A stretch of 64,000 nucleotides of DNA from Hericium rajendrae (Eukaryota; Basidiomycota; Agaricomycetes; Russulales; Hericiaceae), in contig CM065889.1 of the NCBI GenBank assembly GCA_033439255.1, forward strand, positions 1,054,001 to 1,118,000, given 5' to 3'. Below, piece after piece: positions 34,208-46,300 of this stretch. A model generated the notes under the pieces. The model saw only the letters and a list, made by a program, of their open reading frames with translations. It was not told where the DNA came from and ran no database searches. How positions within the stretch are numbered: position 1 is the first letter of the stretch; each line of letters begins with the position of its first letter. The translations under genes were made by a program, and so were the position numbers.

Positions 34208-37200
34208 CGGAATGCGTCGGATCCCAGTCAAATCCTCCTCAGTTCAGCTTCTACGGCTAGCATGCTCTCCAGAATGAAGAGCTCCCCTGCGCCCTCTCAG
34301 CATTCGTCCGCTCAGGGTGGAATGGGTCATGGAGGGCGTCCGCCTCCGGCGCCAGGGGGAGCTGGAGATCCCAGCGATCCCGGGAGTCCCGGTGGACCAA
34401 GGGGCCACGGCGGAAACGGGGGAGGACCACCTCCTCCGGGAAACCCTAATCATCCGGGCCCCCGACCCCAAGGTGTTCCATACCGCGGGGACCCTCCCGA
34501 CGGTACAGGCCCGCCTGCTCCGCCTCCGCCTCCGCCGGCCCCAGGAGTTGCAGCTCAGCCCGCTCCCTATTACCAGGATAATTGCGGCCCTCGACTCAAG
34601 GAAGTCCTCAACCCGAGCGATTTGCCGAGTTGGAACGGGAGCTCCTACACTGCGGTTCACTATTTCATGGAGATTCAGCAGTTCGCTTCGATGGGAGGTT
34701 CTCTGCCCGAGGTCATGGGCCGGTGGCTTTGGCGTCGCCTGGACGAAGGCTCGTCGATCCGTCGCTGGTACATGCTCCTCCACGACGAACTTAAGGATTA
34801 TATGTCCTCGCACTATCTCAATTGGTTGCAGGGCATCAAAACATACTGGCTCGGCGACAAATGGATGCTCGACCGGCAGATCGAGTTCTCCGAGATGCAC
34901 TATCGCCAGAAGCGTCACGAGAACGAGTCCCCCACGGATTTCATTACTCGCTGTCTTACTTATGCTCACATGATCATGGGCACTGGCCTCGACGGTGCGG
35001 AAGAAGTTCGCTTAGTGTTGCGCAACGCAAGCCCCGAGTGGCACAATATCTTATATGCCTCCTCGGTCAATAACATAGCTGAGCTCATGCAGCGAGTTCG
35101 CTTGCAGGAAGCACAGCTGCGCACTGCTCACCGCGGCAGGGGTTCAGACGTCGTCACTCGGGACGAGCTTAATACACTCCTTGATAGTCGCCTCCGCAGA
35201 CGAACTGAAGGCGGATCGGTGCGACGTCCCTTCTTTGGGAAACGACGAACGGCTAATACCGCTGCTGCCGAGAAGGACGACGAAGGATTCCCGATTTCTG
35301 TAGAAGAAGAAGAAGACGTTCTCGCGGAAGCTTCCCGACGGTCGTACGACAACGACGACTATGTCGATGGTACATCCGCCGAGGCTTTCGCGAACGAAGC
35401 AAAACGTCAACGACCGCCTCCTAAAGGGGGCTATCCCTTCCCTAAGGCGGACCAAGTCAAATCCTCGCGCAAGCCGCCTTCCCCGTGCAAAGTTTGTGGT
35501 AGCAGCAACCATTGGGACAAGGAGTGTCCTCATTGGTCGTACTACGATGCCAGAAAGACCGCTAATCGGTTGGAAGGATTTGAGGAGTCCCCTAGGACGA
35601 AAAAAGAAGAAGATGTATATACAAAAGCCTTTGAGGCTCTTCTTTCTGAATCTATCTCTTCAGCTTATGTGGATACGGCCGCGCTTGACGCGGACCTGCA
35701 TGACTCGCGTGAACTACCTCAACCAGCTCCAGCTAAATCCGCCTTTCTTTCGCGTGCTCCGTATGTGGAGGAAATCGAGGACGAGCATTTCGTCGACCTT
35801 CGGTCTCGTACGTCCCGACCAGATGGACCCCTCCTGGAAGAAATCCACCCAGCCAGCCGCCCCGTCGTTGACCTTCCCAAAAGGCGATTTGCCTTGCCGG
35901 GACACAACGCGGAAGGCATATCGGTACTCTCGATGCCTGGCTGGGTACTGAGCCATCACGGGACTCCCCTTGACCTTAGGCTCGACTCCAGAGCAGACAT
36001 CACTCTGCTGTCGGAATCCTTTTATAAGGCGCTACGCGATGCTCCGCCCCTCAAACGTGGTCTCAAGCTGCAGTTACTCCAATTGACAGCGAAGGACGCA
36101 CAGCTCCTGGGATACGTGAATTTGCCTATCTTTGTGGAAGCTGCCAACGGCGAGATCCTGCGTCTCGAAGCCGAAGCCTATGTCGTTTCGGGTATGATGG
36201 TCCCCATCCTGCTCGGCGAGGATTTCCATCAAACATACGAACTCACAGTCACTCGACCAAGCTCTGGCACTACTGTCACCTTCGGAGACAGCGGATACAG
36301 TATTCCCGCTAGTCCCTGCCAGCAGACCAAGGACCGTCACCTCGTCGCCCGCGCCAAGGGTTATCCCCTTGCCTGCTTCATCAAAGCCAAATCGCACCAA
36401 CGAGCCAAGGCATGCCGTCGCTCCACGAAGCGCAAGTTCGGTGGCGAATTGCGGCTCGTCCGCGTCACGAAAGATACCAAAGTCCCGGCTGGTACCGTGC
36501 ACAAAGTCGAGGTCGAGGCTCCCTTCCTGGATGATCGGACTTGGCTCGTGGAAAAAGCAATCGTCGCCAACTCTGAGGACCCAGTCTTCGCCACCCCTAA
36601 CATGCTCATGACGGGCTCGTTTCCTTTCGTTCCCATCGCCAATACCTCGTCACGACCGAAGTACCTTCGTAAAGGTGATATTGTGGGGCAACTTGTCGAT
36701 CCGGCGGAGTTCCTGGACACCCCGAAGGATCGCGCGCATCTCAGTGTCCTGCTCGATCATGCGCAGAAGACGGCCGTTATCGTGGAGGCTTGCATGGCTA
36801 CTGGCGATTCGCGTGCCATGCCCTCTGAAGATTCCGTTTCCGAGGAGCAATGGGGACCTAAAACCGCTGAAGTCCCTGACCCCACAGTCTACCCATCCTC
36901 CGAACTGGAGGACCTGTTAGATGTAGGCGAACTCCCTCCGCACTTGAGGGTCAAGGCTTGGGAGATGCTACGCCGGCGTGCTGGAGCGTTCGGGTTAGAC
37001 GGTCGTCTCGGTCAACACCCGGCCCGCGTGCACATCCGCACCCAGGATGGCCAAGTTCCCATCGCAGTACCTATGTACGGAACTTCCCCAGCGAAGCGGG
37101 AGGTGATCGATGAACAGCTTGATAAATGGTTCGAGCAGGGCGTCATCGAGCCTTCTCGCAGTCCATGGAGTGCTCCCGTCGTCATCGTCTATCGCAACAA

Positions 37201-37945
37201 TAAGCCACGTTTCTGCGTGGATTATCGACGCCTTAATGCGGTCACCATCCCGGATGAATTCCCCATTCCCCGTCAGTCCGAGATCCTTTCCTCCTTGTCA
37301 GGCGCGCAAGTCCTGTCCTCTCTGGATGCCCTCTCTGGCTTCACTCAGCTCGAGATGGCGCCCGAAGACGTCAAGAAGACCGCCTTTCGTACGCATAGAG
37401 GCCTGTTCCAATTTTTGCGGATGCCGTTCGGCCTACGAAACGGACCCTCCATCTTCCAACGTGTTATGCAGGGCATCCTCGCCCCATACTTGTGGCTCTT
37501 CTGTTTGGTTTATATTGATGATATCGTCATCTACTCCAAATCACATGAAGAACACATTGATCACTTGGATCAGGTTCTCGAAGCTATCGAGAAGGCCGGC
37601 CTTACTCTGAGTCCGTCCAAGTGCCACATGTTCTACAGCTCCATCATTCTCTTAGGTCATAAAGTCTCCCGTCTTGGGTTATCTACTCATCGCGCCAAAG
37701 TCGAGAAGATCTTGACCATGCCGCGTCCTACGAAAGTCAGCGATTTGCGGACTTTCCTGGGTTTGGCTGTCTATTTCTCCACTTTCTTACCCCACTATGC
37801 CAGCATAGCGACTCCCTTGTTTCAACTCACGTGCAAGGGTGTTCGTTGGTCGTGGGGCTCGGAGGAGGAACACGCCTTCCAGAGTATTAAGTCCTCTCTC
37901 GCCGATGCACCCGTTTTAGGCCACCCCGCGCAGGGTTCCCCGTAC
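34208..37945 (+). pseudogene. Gag capsid, zinc knuckle, protease and reverse transcriptase of element B
   Basis: An open stretch of about 1,245 codons (first ATG 34262). Residues numbered from that ATG: Pro/Gly-rich 20-100; capsid 115-290; zinc knuckle CKVCGSSNHWDKEC about 408-421; protease near 580, where the catalytic triad reads LDSRAD instead of DSG; reverse transcriptase about 940-1190, with FCVDYRRLNAV, LSSLDALSGFTQLEM and YIDD at 37511-37522. The Gly to Arg change in the protease probably inactivates it (A keeps DSG). The frame ends at TGA 37946-37948, where RNase H continues in the same frame. Gag and pol are fused, without a frameshift site. Confidence 0.9.
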
Positions 37946-37948
37946 TGA

Positions 37949-38881
37949 TTGTATACGGACGCATCTGCCGACGGCCTTGGATGTACGCTCCAACAGGTCC
38001 AGCGCATCCAAGTCAAGGACCTGCGCAGCACAAAAGCCTATGATCGCCTGAAACGTGCTTATGACAATGGCCTCGACGTCCCTAAATTCGTGACGTGTAT
38101 CTCTTCCTCCGACACACCGGCTTCTTTTGTCTCAGCGTGGGCTGACTCCTTGGATGACACCTTCGTTTTCGTTGAACGGGTCATTGCCTATTGGAGTCGC
38201 ACTTTCAAACCTGCCGAACGGAACTACTCCGCAACGGAGCGCGAAGCCCTTGCCGCAAAGGAAGCCCTTGTCAAATTCCAGCCCTTCATCGAGGGTGAAC
38301 GCATCGTTCTCGTCACCGACCACGCTGCCCTGCAGTGGGCTCGTACATACGAGAACAGCAACTGCCACTTAGCCGCATGGGGCACGGTCTTCTCTGCTTA
38401 TCTTCCATATTTAGAAATCGTCCACCGACCGGGACGGGTTCATTCCAATGTCGACCCTTTATCTCGCCTTCTCCAACACGTACCCTCGCACGTCTCCCCT
38501 CCGCCGGACGATGCCCCTGCAATTGTCACGAACGGCACCATCGCCGCGGCAGCGGAAGACCTAGCCCAGCGGGAGCCGGCTCTAAAGGTCGCTCAAGTGG
38601 TCATTACGGACATCCGCGATGCCCTCGCTGGCGGCTCTGCCTGTGCCCACGTCGCTCAAACGCGGCGTCGGTACCGCGAAGCCATCGCTCGTTCATCTGC
38701 CCCTCGTGCCCCCGGCGATGGGGGGGGCAGTCCTGCTCGGGAACCCACTGTGACTCCGCATGGTGGTTCTCGCCCTACAGCTCAGGAAGGATCAGGTGTT
38801 CCCCCCCAGCCGGTGACTCCGTCGGTGGAGGCGGGTCCCCGACATCCATCCGACCCTTTGGATTTGTACGAAAAACGTATC
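37949..38881 (+). pseudogene. RNase H domain of element B
   Basis: In frame with the preceding segment. It contains LYTDASADGLGC, FKPAERNYSATEREALAA and VTDHAALQW, the Asp, Glu, Asp signature of retroelement RNase H, which removes the RNA strand during cDNA synthesis. A Pro/Arg-rich tail follows after HRPGRVHSNVDPLSRL. It ends at TGA 38882-38884, again explained by CGA to TGA, and the integrase continues in the same frame. Confidence 0.88.
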
Positions 38882-38884
38882 TGA

Positions 38885-40398
38885 TGGGAAACGGACCACC
38901 CGCCTCCGACGATTCTTGTCCACCTGAGTGACGCCTACCTCCAACGATTCCTTGAGGGTTACAAGGTGGACCGTTCCTTCCAAGCCAAATGGGAAGCCCT
39001 TGATCCCAGCGCTGGATCCTGGCAGGCGGGCGAATGCTTCTTCAAGGATGATAAGGGCCTACTCTTCTTCCGCAACGCCGACTTCCAGCCGCGGCTTTGC
39101 ATTCCTACATCGGAAAGAGCTGCCCTCATGATTCAATGCCATGAGTCCCCCTTCGAATCCGCCCACGCGGGGCCTGAGAAGTTGTGGCAGATCATGAGCG
39201 GAAAATTCTACTGGCCCAGCATGCGCAAAGACGTCGTTGAGTTCTGTGCAACGTGTGACGTCTGCCAGAAGATCAAGTCGACGAACTTCTCCAAGTATGG
39301 GAAATTACTGCCCAATCCTATTCCTAGCCGCCCGTACGACTCCGTCTCCATGGACCTCATCACAGGGCTGCCATGGTCAGAGGACGCCAACTCGATCCTG
39401 GTGTTCGTCGACTGCCTTACCAAGCATGCGCAGTTCATGCCCACGACTACAGGGCTCACTTCCGACGGGTTTGCCCGGTTGTTTGTGAAGCACGTTGTTT
39501 GCCGATTTGGCATTCCGCGCTCCATAATCTCCGACCGTGACCCGCGCTGGACTTCGGCCTTCTGGAAGGGCGTTGCGAAGTACTTAAAGATGCGCATGTC
39601 CCTTTCCTCCTCGCACCATCCTCAACATGATGGCCAGACGGAAATTGTTAACCGCAAATTGGAGGTCATGCTCCGTGCCTACGTCGCCTCTGACAAGAGT
39701 TCATGGGCCTCCTGGCTCCACCTACTGGAGCATGCATACAATTCCACCCCGCATGCATTTACCGGCGCCTCACCTCATTTTGTGCTTTATGGGTTCGTTC
39801 CGACCAGCTCCCTGGACTTCTTTTCTTCGACGGCCGTCTCATCACCCCAAAGCAATTTGCTCCAGGGTGATGCGAAGGCGTTCGTCGCCAAACTCCATTT
39901 CTATCGCGACAGTGCCCGTACGGCGATCGCACGCGCGCAAGTGAAACAAGCAGACGGATTTAACCGTACTCGTCGTGAACTCGAACTGCGGGTCGGCGAC
40001 CTCGTGCTCATTAACCCACACTCCTTGGAATGGGTCGAGTCCAAGGGCGAATTCGCCAAGCTCTCCCAACGCGCGATTGGGCCCTTTGCCATCCAGGAGC
40101 GTGTCAATCCCAACGTCTACCGTCTCGACATGCCTGACAAATATCCTGGCTCCAATGTTTTCAACATCCAACACTTGCGGCGTTACCGCCAGGCAGAGGA
40201 TGGGGCCAACTGTGCCACTCTACCCGAAACGCGCCCTGATGTCATCGCTTCCGAGGAGTACCAGGTGGAGAAAATCATCGGGCACCGATACGACAAGCGC
40301 CTTCGCCAAATGCTCTATCTGGTCCGCTGGGAGGGTTACTCTCCGCAGTTTGACCTTTGGCTCATGGCACGTGACCTGCGTAATGCCCCTCGCTGCCG
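38885..40398 (+). pseudogene. Integrase and chromodomain of element B
   Basis: The HHCC zinc finger lies at about 39120-39270 (CHESPFESAHAG and CATCDVCQKI). The catalytic core has the Asp in SMDLITGLP, the Asp in IISDRDPRW and the Glu in DGQTEIVNRK. A GPF module (AIGPFAIQERVNPNVYRL) and a C-terminal chromodomain (EYQVEKIIGHRY, YLVRWEGYSPQFDLW) follow. Chromodomains direct integration to modified histones. Element F interrupts the last codons; the tail resumes at 42918 and stops at TGA 42949-42951, giving CRLFAYKQAHQL as the end. Confidence 0.9.
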
Positions 40399-40795
40399 AT
40401 CTGGAAAAACAGGAAGAGCTACAGTGGGCTACCATGAGCTACAGTAGTGATCAGAATCTTACCGTAGTGACCTGTAGCTCCCATAGCTCCTGTAGTACTC
40501 GTAGGACCCCCCCCCACTACCGTGGCTCCGATAGTGAGCCGTAGTGACCTGTAGTGAATATGTCTCTACTGTAGCAATGAATCTCTTTACAGTAGTTATA
40601 CAATTCAATGTATAAACAACTGTTGATATCCTTATATTTCACTCAATTGCAATATATCAGAAAATTCAAAAACTTTATTTAAGAATAACTACATAACATG
40701 AGCTAGCTAATTACTACTCCGTACTACATTAGGCCACTTGTGCTGTCATCTCACAGATATATAAACACCAGTCCCCTCTACTGTAGTACATACGT

Positions 40796-41115
40796 AGGTC
40801 AGACAGACATGCAAGTGAGCAGGTGGGCATGTGAGTGAGCAGGTGAGCATGTAGGCAAGCAGGTGAGTGGACGAGCATGCAAACAAGCAGGTGAGCAGAT
40901 GAGCATGTGAACAAGTGGAAAGGTACATAGGTGAGCAGGCAGGTGTGCAGATGAGCAGGCAGGCAAGCAGATTGTGGGCAAGCCATCGGGCAAGCAGACG
41001 AGCCATCAGGCAAGCGGGCAAGCCATCGGGCAAGCGGACAAGCCATCAGGCAAGTGAGCAGGCAAGCAGGCAGGCATGCATGTGGATGGTTGCATGGGTG
41101 AGCGGGCAGGTAGGA
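40796..41115. repeat. Minisatellite in F based on GAGCAGGTGAGCATG / GGGCAAGC
   Basis: Irregular tandem arrays of 8-16 bp units: first GTGAGCAGGTGAGCATG-like, then GCAAGCGGGCAAGCCATCGG-like (about 40970-41060). Confidence 0.8.
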
Positions 41116-42760
41116 GGCAGATGAGCAAGCATGTCAGTGCTGAAACAACCAATAAAATAAAAACAAACATACATACAATGTACCAGTATCACTCTTCTAG
41201 CCTTCTCTTACACCCTTCTAACCTGAAAAGAGATGAGAACAAAAGAATAACAGACTTACAATAAAACAAGAGAGAGAGAAGTAAGAGAGTGAGAGAGTGA
41301 GAGAGAAGAGACTTAGAAAGAGTGGCAAAGACGATGTGCTGCTGGCAAATCCTAAGGCCAAACAACACCAAAGGCAGAAACCAGATTGCCATATTTGGCA
41401 ATCTGGTTTCTGGCTCCTGCACGAAAAATAAAAACATTGCAAGTTACATTACTAACAAAATTTCCTTCAGTGTTTATAGATATGAACTCTACACTGACTT
41501 ACACTTGTCCAATGCTGGCAGAAATCAGATTGCCAGATATGGCCATCTGTGTTCTGCCCTGTTGTGCGTCTTAGCTGCAAGGAGTGTGGGAGAGTATCCG
41601 GGTCCCCTGGAGAGTTCTGCATTTCTCTGCTACAAACATCAGTTTTCATCTGATTAACACGTACCTAGTACTGGCCAAGCCAGACGAATCGTCGCTTTCG
41701 AATGATGCCTTGTACGCCATGATCTGTTGGATATTAAAGGCGCTATGGCCAGAATGCTGTAAGTGACATTTAGTAGATACAAAAAGTGATATAACTTTAT
41801 GAATATTGCACGCACCACATATCTTTTTGGCTCATCTGAATGTTCTTATTCGTAGCTTCCAAACAAGCCCTCATACGCTACGTTAGGTGCAGAACTCGTG
41901 CACTAGTGGCAAAATCTCTGAAAATGGAGGTCAAACAGCAGTTTTGGCATATCTTCACAACGAGAACACGCACCGCTGACGTTTCAGACATTCCTGAACG
42001 CGGTTGAGCATAGCTTTCGAACGGTGCCCTACACAACCTGATCCGAGAAGATTTAAAAATCGTCCCTTTGAGCGAAAATTGGATATATCATGACAAATAT
42101 TGGACATACCACGAAAATCTTTATCTCGTTAAAAGGAGCTCATCAAGAGCTTTCGAACGAGTTATCGTGCGCCCTGATGGGTGAAAAACTCGAGGCACTA
42201 CAACAGAATCTCTGAAACTGTCAGCAAGAACATGTTTTGAGGTTATCTTTACAACGAGTGAACGCACTGGCAACATTTCTGGTGTTCCAGAAAGCGGCAA
42301 TCAGTAGCTTTCGAACGCATGTACATACATGCAAATCGGTGCAGTGCTTGGTGCATAACATCAAAATCTATGGTGTCAAAGCGTCAGCCACACATACCTT
42401 TTGAAACTTGAAGTCGTCTATGCAAGGGTGTTATCCTAGACTTGTTGAAAAGTGTTAGTCAAGAGTATTTTAATACACTCACATTTGTTCTGAGTTATTT
42501 CCTGCTTGCCTTGGAACCGCAAAAAAATGCAGACACACAGTATGAGCAGGACTTGCTTAGAGGCACATATGTGTGCGTAACATGTTACTAGTGGTGATAG
42601 CACATTAGTAATCAAAACTGGCAGATCATATGATGAAATACAAGCCTCACATCACTTTTGAAAGACTTTTGAGCAATATAATGGATTAAAAAGACAGTGT
42701 CACTACAGAAAACTACAGGAGACTACGGTAGGACAAGACAAGCTATGGGACCTGAATGCA
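41116..42760. other. Interior of F without recognised genes
   Basis: AT-rich sequence with only short frames. The phrase AGCTTTCGAACG recurs (near 42009, 42150 and 42310), which suggests a degenerate tandem duplication of about 140-160 bp. No transposase motif was recognised. Confidence 0.5.
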
Positions 42761-43307
42761 GTCATACAGTATGTAATAGAAGAGCTACAGGATCAGCCGG
42801 AAAACACCGGTAGCTACCATCAGTGCTTCTATATCTACATCAGTGCTTCTATAGGCACATCAATGCTTCTATAGGCACATCATCTGATTTAGTGAAACTC
42901 CGGTTTTTCCTGATGCGCCTCTTCGCATACAAGCAGGCGCATCAGCTTTGATCGCCCGCCTTCCTCCCATGTTTTCTTTTTCATTTTGGTCTTTTTTATT
43001 TTTATTTTTATTTTATTTATCTTTATTATTCGCGCCCTCGGGCTTCCGCGCTCCCTTTGCCCGTTGGCCTCTTTTCCCGGCTGGCCGGCCCGTATTTCCC
43101 GGGATTGTCGCGACTCTGCGCTCTCAGCCGTACCCGGCGGCGCCTTAACTTTCGGGCTCCACCCGAACACATTTGACTTTCTTATTGCGATTCTTTTAAC
43201 TTCCCCGTCGCCGACTTTCATTGCTCCCTCACTCTCTTCGCCTTTCTCTTTCTTTCTTTCTCTTCCCGTCGCCTCTCGGTGCCTTGGCCCTGCGATTTCG
43301 TGCCGCC

Positions 43308-46300
43308 ATGGCGCCAGAGTTCGATGCCGCCTCTCCCGACGACCGCACCGAGCGGTCTCTCGCTGCTGCTCTCTCCCTCGCCCTTCAAGACTCGCTCCAC
43401 CCACTCTCCCTTCGTGTCTTGGAGCGCACAGCGGGCGGTAGCTACCATGAGGGGGCCTCCTTTCTTCCCCGCAACCGCGCCGGTCAGAACCTTCCCGCCT
43501 TCACTACGCCGTGTTTCACCGGGCTCTGGGTCACATTCGGCGACCGCTTTCCCGACCCCGCCTGTCACCTCGAGCCTCCGCCATCCGACCCTTCCGACGA
43601 GCTCGCGCTATCCGCCCCACCTCCGGTCACTTGGGTTGAGCCGCATGGTGTCTACCCCCGCTGGCAGGACCCTGCCCGTCCTTGGCTGGGGTATCGCCCC
43701 CTTCCCTCCGACTCGACGCGGCTGTCTTGGCTGTACGACGCCGAGGTCCACACCCATTGGCTGGTGACTTTTCACACGGGTGTCGCCCGGATTGACAGCG
43801 CCGGCATCCAGGCTATGGATCACGACCGCACCGAGGTCCTTACAGTCGCCACGCAGCTCTCCGAGTTCCTCGCCGTCGCTCCCGTGCCCCGCACGCCCCT
43901 GGATTGGTGGGCGTATCCCGTCCTTCGTGAGCCCGAGGCCCACTCTGACGTAATTCGCCATGCACGCGATGACCTCCTCGAGTGGTGGGGCTATGTTTTC
44001 TGGCTGCTGTTCCACGTTGGGGACGAGTGGCGGCACATCATCCTCCCTGACATGGCCTGGATCGCGGCCGTCGAAAGCTGGGGCTTCCCCTCCGCTGCCA
44101 CTGTGGGGACCCTTCTCGATCTCGCCGTGCCCGCGCGCAACCTCCCCGACGTGGAAGTCCTGCTCCGCCACGACGTCCCGGTCTGCTACTTCTGGGCTCA
44201 CCGGTTCGACAATGGCGGCTTTTCCCACCTCGCCCTTCTCCACCCTCGCCGCCGGCAGGCTCAGGACTGGCACGCGTTCACCGTGGCCCAGCACGACCAC
44301 AACCGCCGGCTGTGTCGCTCCGCCAAGTCGTCTCAACGCCTCGCAGTGCGGGCCTCCGGCGCCGTCTCCGCGCCACACTCTGCGAGTCCAGGGCTGTCGG
44401 CGTACAAATGGCGTGCGCGGGCTAACGAGGATGACCCTGACGAAAGCGTCGTCAGTCGCGCCCGGCTCGCCCACTTTAAGCGCACGTACCGCCTCGCCCT
44501 CAACTGGCCTTCGGACGGCTTCGCCACCTTCTTCACGGACGACATCCTCGACAGCGACGAGGAGGATTGGGAGGAGGCGCGCTTTGGTGGCCCTCACGTC
44601 ACTAACGTCGTGAGTCCGGTCACCCCGCCCGCCGCCTCCCGTTCCAGCCCTATGGCTGTCGACCCTGCCAGCCCGGTGCCGCCTCCGCGTGCGCCCTCTC
44701 CTGCCCTCCCAGCCTCGGCTAAGGGCAAGGCAAAAGCACCCGCCCCGGCTCGCCGCTCCCCCTCCCCGGACCCCGACGACACGGTCAGCCTTGGCAGCGA
44801 CCGGTCTGAGGAGTGGGATGGCGCTCTCGCCTCTGCTATTGTGGCCTCCCGCACCGAGCCCGCGTCACCCGATGGTGCGGGGCCCAGCACTCTGCCTGCG
44901 GCCCCCCGCCGTGTCATTCCACTGTCGCCCCCTCGCCCGGCCGTGTCCCGCCCTCGCAGCGATTCCGCGGCAGAGGACGGGCGCGCGTCACAGGCCAAAC
45001 GCCCGCAACGTCGTGCCAGTCCCCCATGCGGTCCACCCCCGCCCACTCGCGGCCGCGGCGGCCCTTCCAACTCTCGCGGCCGCTTCGTTTTGGGCTTCTC
45101 TCTGGAAGCCCGCATCACCACGCCGACTCTCGCGCAGCGTTTGGATCCCACCTTGTCCCCTGCCAACGACACGGTGCATGGCGACTCCGCCGCGCCCATG
45201 TTGTTGTCCCGGCTAGGCGCCTCCTCCTCTTCCCCGCCTCGCCTCCTGCTACGCATGCGCACCCCCGCAGTGCACTCGGCTCCCGTCGTGCCCGCCGCCG
45301 CTTCCCCTCCGGCCGCTGTCGCGCCCGCTGCCGCTACCCCTCCGGTTGCTCCCCCGCCCGCCGTCGCTCCCCCTCCAGCCGCTGTCGTGCCCGTGGCCGC
45401 CACATCCCCGGCCGTCCCCACGTCCTCGGCCACGTCCCTGGCCCCGGTCGCTCCCCCACCGCTGTCTGCACATCTTGCGCCTGTCCACCCCGAGGATCCC
45501 GTCCCTCTCGGTGTCGGCGACTCGGCCGCCCCACTGGTCGTCCCACCCGTGCCGGCCGCCGCGGCGCGCGGCACCCTGTACTTCATGGAGTGCTCCGTCC
45601 TGCGCGTCGTGGTTTGGCAGTCCGTCGCCCCCTCCGCTCCATTGGAGGACCTTTTGCGCCACCTCGTCCAGCGCGGCGTCGCGGTCACTTGGCATGTGCC
45701 TCACCCCATCGCCTCGTCCGCTCCGCCGCCGGAGCCCGCCCTCGCGGCCGACTTCTTGCTGACCGCGTGGTCCGCGTTGCCCGCCCCTTCCCTGCCCCAA
45801 TACCTCAGCATGCTGCACGACCTCCTTCATCGGCCCCATGCTCGGCAGTGGGTCTTGCGTGGCAGGTTGGCTTGGCGCCTGGCCCTCCATTACGGGCCGC
45901 CTTCCCTGCTCCCGGATGCCCTTTCCGGGCCCTCCTCCACTGCGCTGCTCTCGGGCCGCGGGAGCCCGTGGGATCTACCCGTGCCCAGCATCGGCGATTT
46001 GCACCAGTCCCAGCTATGAAACTATATTGTGCATCAGCAAATTGCCGGAGATGTATTACAAAAACCTTGGAAGTTGCTGGCCAGCAACTCGCACCACACA
46101 TTATAATTCACTCGTATTGTAATGTCGTCGGGGCCGCTTACCGGGCCGTGCACTACCTACTGCCACGCGCAGGGCACGCCTGCCGTCGGCACTATCTACC
46201 CGCCTGCCATCGGCACGGCACCCGCGCCCTTCTCGGCACTGCCCCGCCCCTCCTCGGCACCGCATCCTGCTCTCGGCTACGCGCCCGCCTCGGCTATGCG

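Larger units (their letters stand above)
40399..42915. mobile_element. Element F: non-autonomous element inserted in the end of B pol
   Basis: The left end ATCTGGAAAAACAGG and the complement of the right end, CATCAGGAAAAACCGG, are inverted repeats. CG flanks both sides, and removing F plus one CG restores the B chromodomain tail. The left part is rich in CTACAGTAG-type words, the right in CTACAG and a 30-bp tandem around CATCAGTGCTTCTATA (42817-42880). It has no transposase and no intron-hairpin unit. It has the same terminal style as I, J, L, M and O, but different internal repeats. Confidence 0.82.

Noticed and set aside
33497-38884. Four in-frame TGA codons as evidence of UGA recoding or selenocysteine.
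   Set aside because: CGA to TGA transition explains all of them, the LTRs show the same CpG decay, and the protease also carries a damaging change.
40399-42915. F as a hairpin-intron element like K1.
   Set aside because: I found neither the hairpin nor a donor-branch pair in it; only the termini and TSD agree.
44594-45688. A 364-codon minus-strand frame opposite the B 3' ORF.
   Set aside because: It is the antisense of a Pro/Ala-rich coding region; Gly/Ala/Arg-rich composition without any domain.
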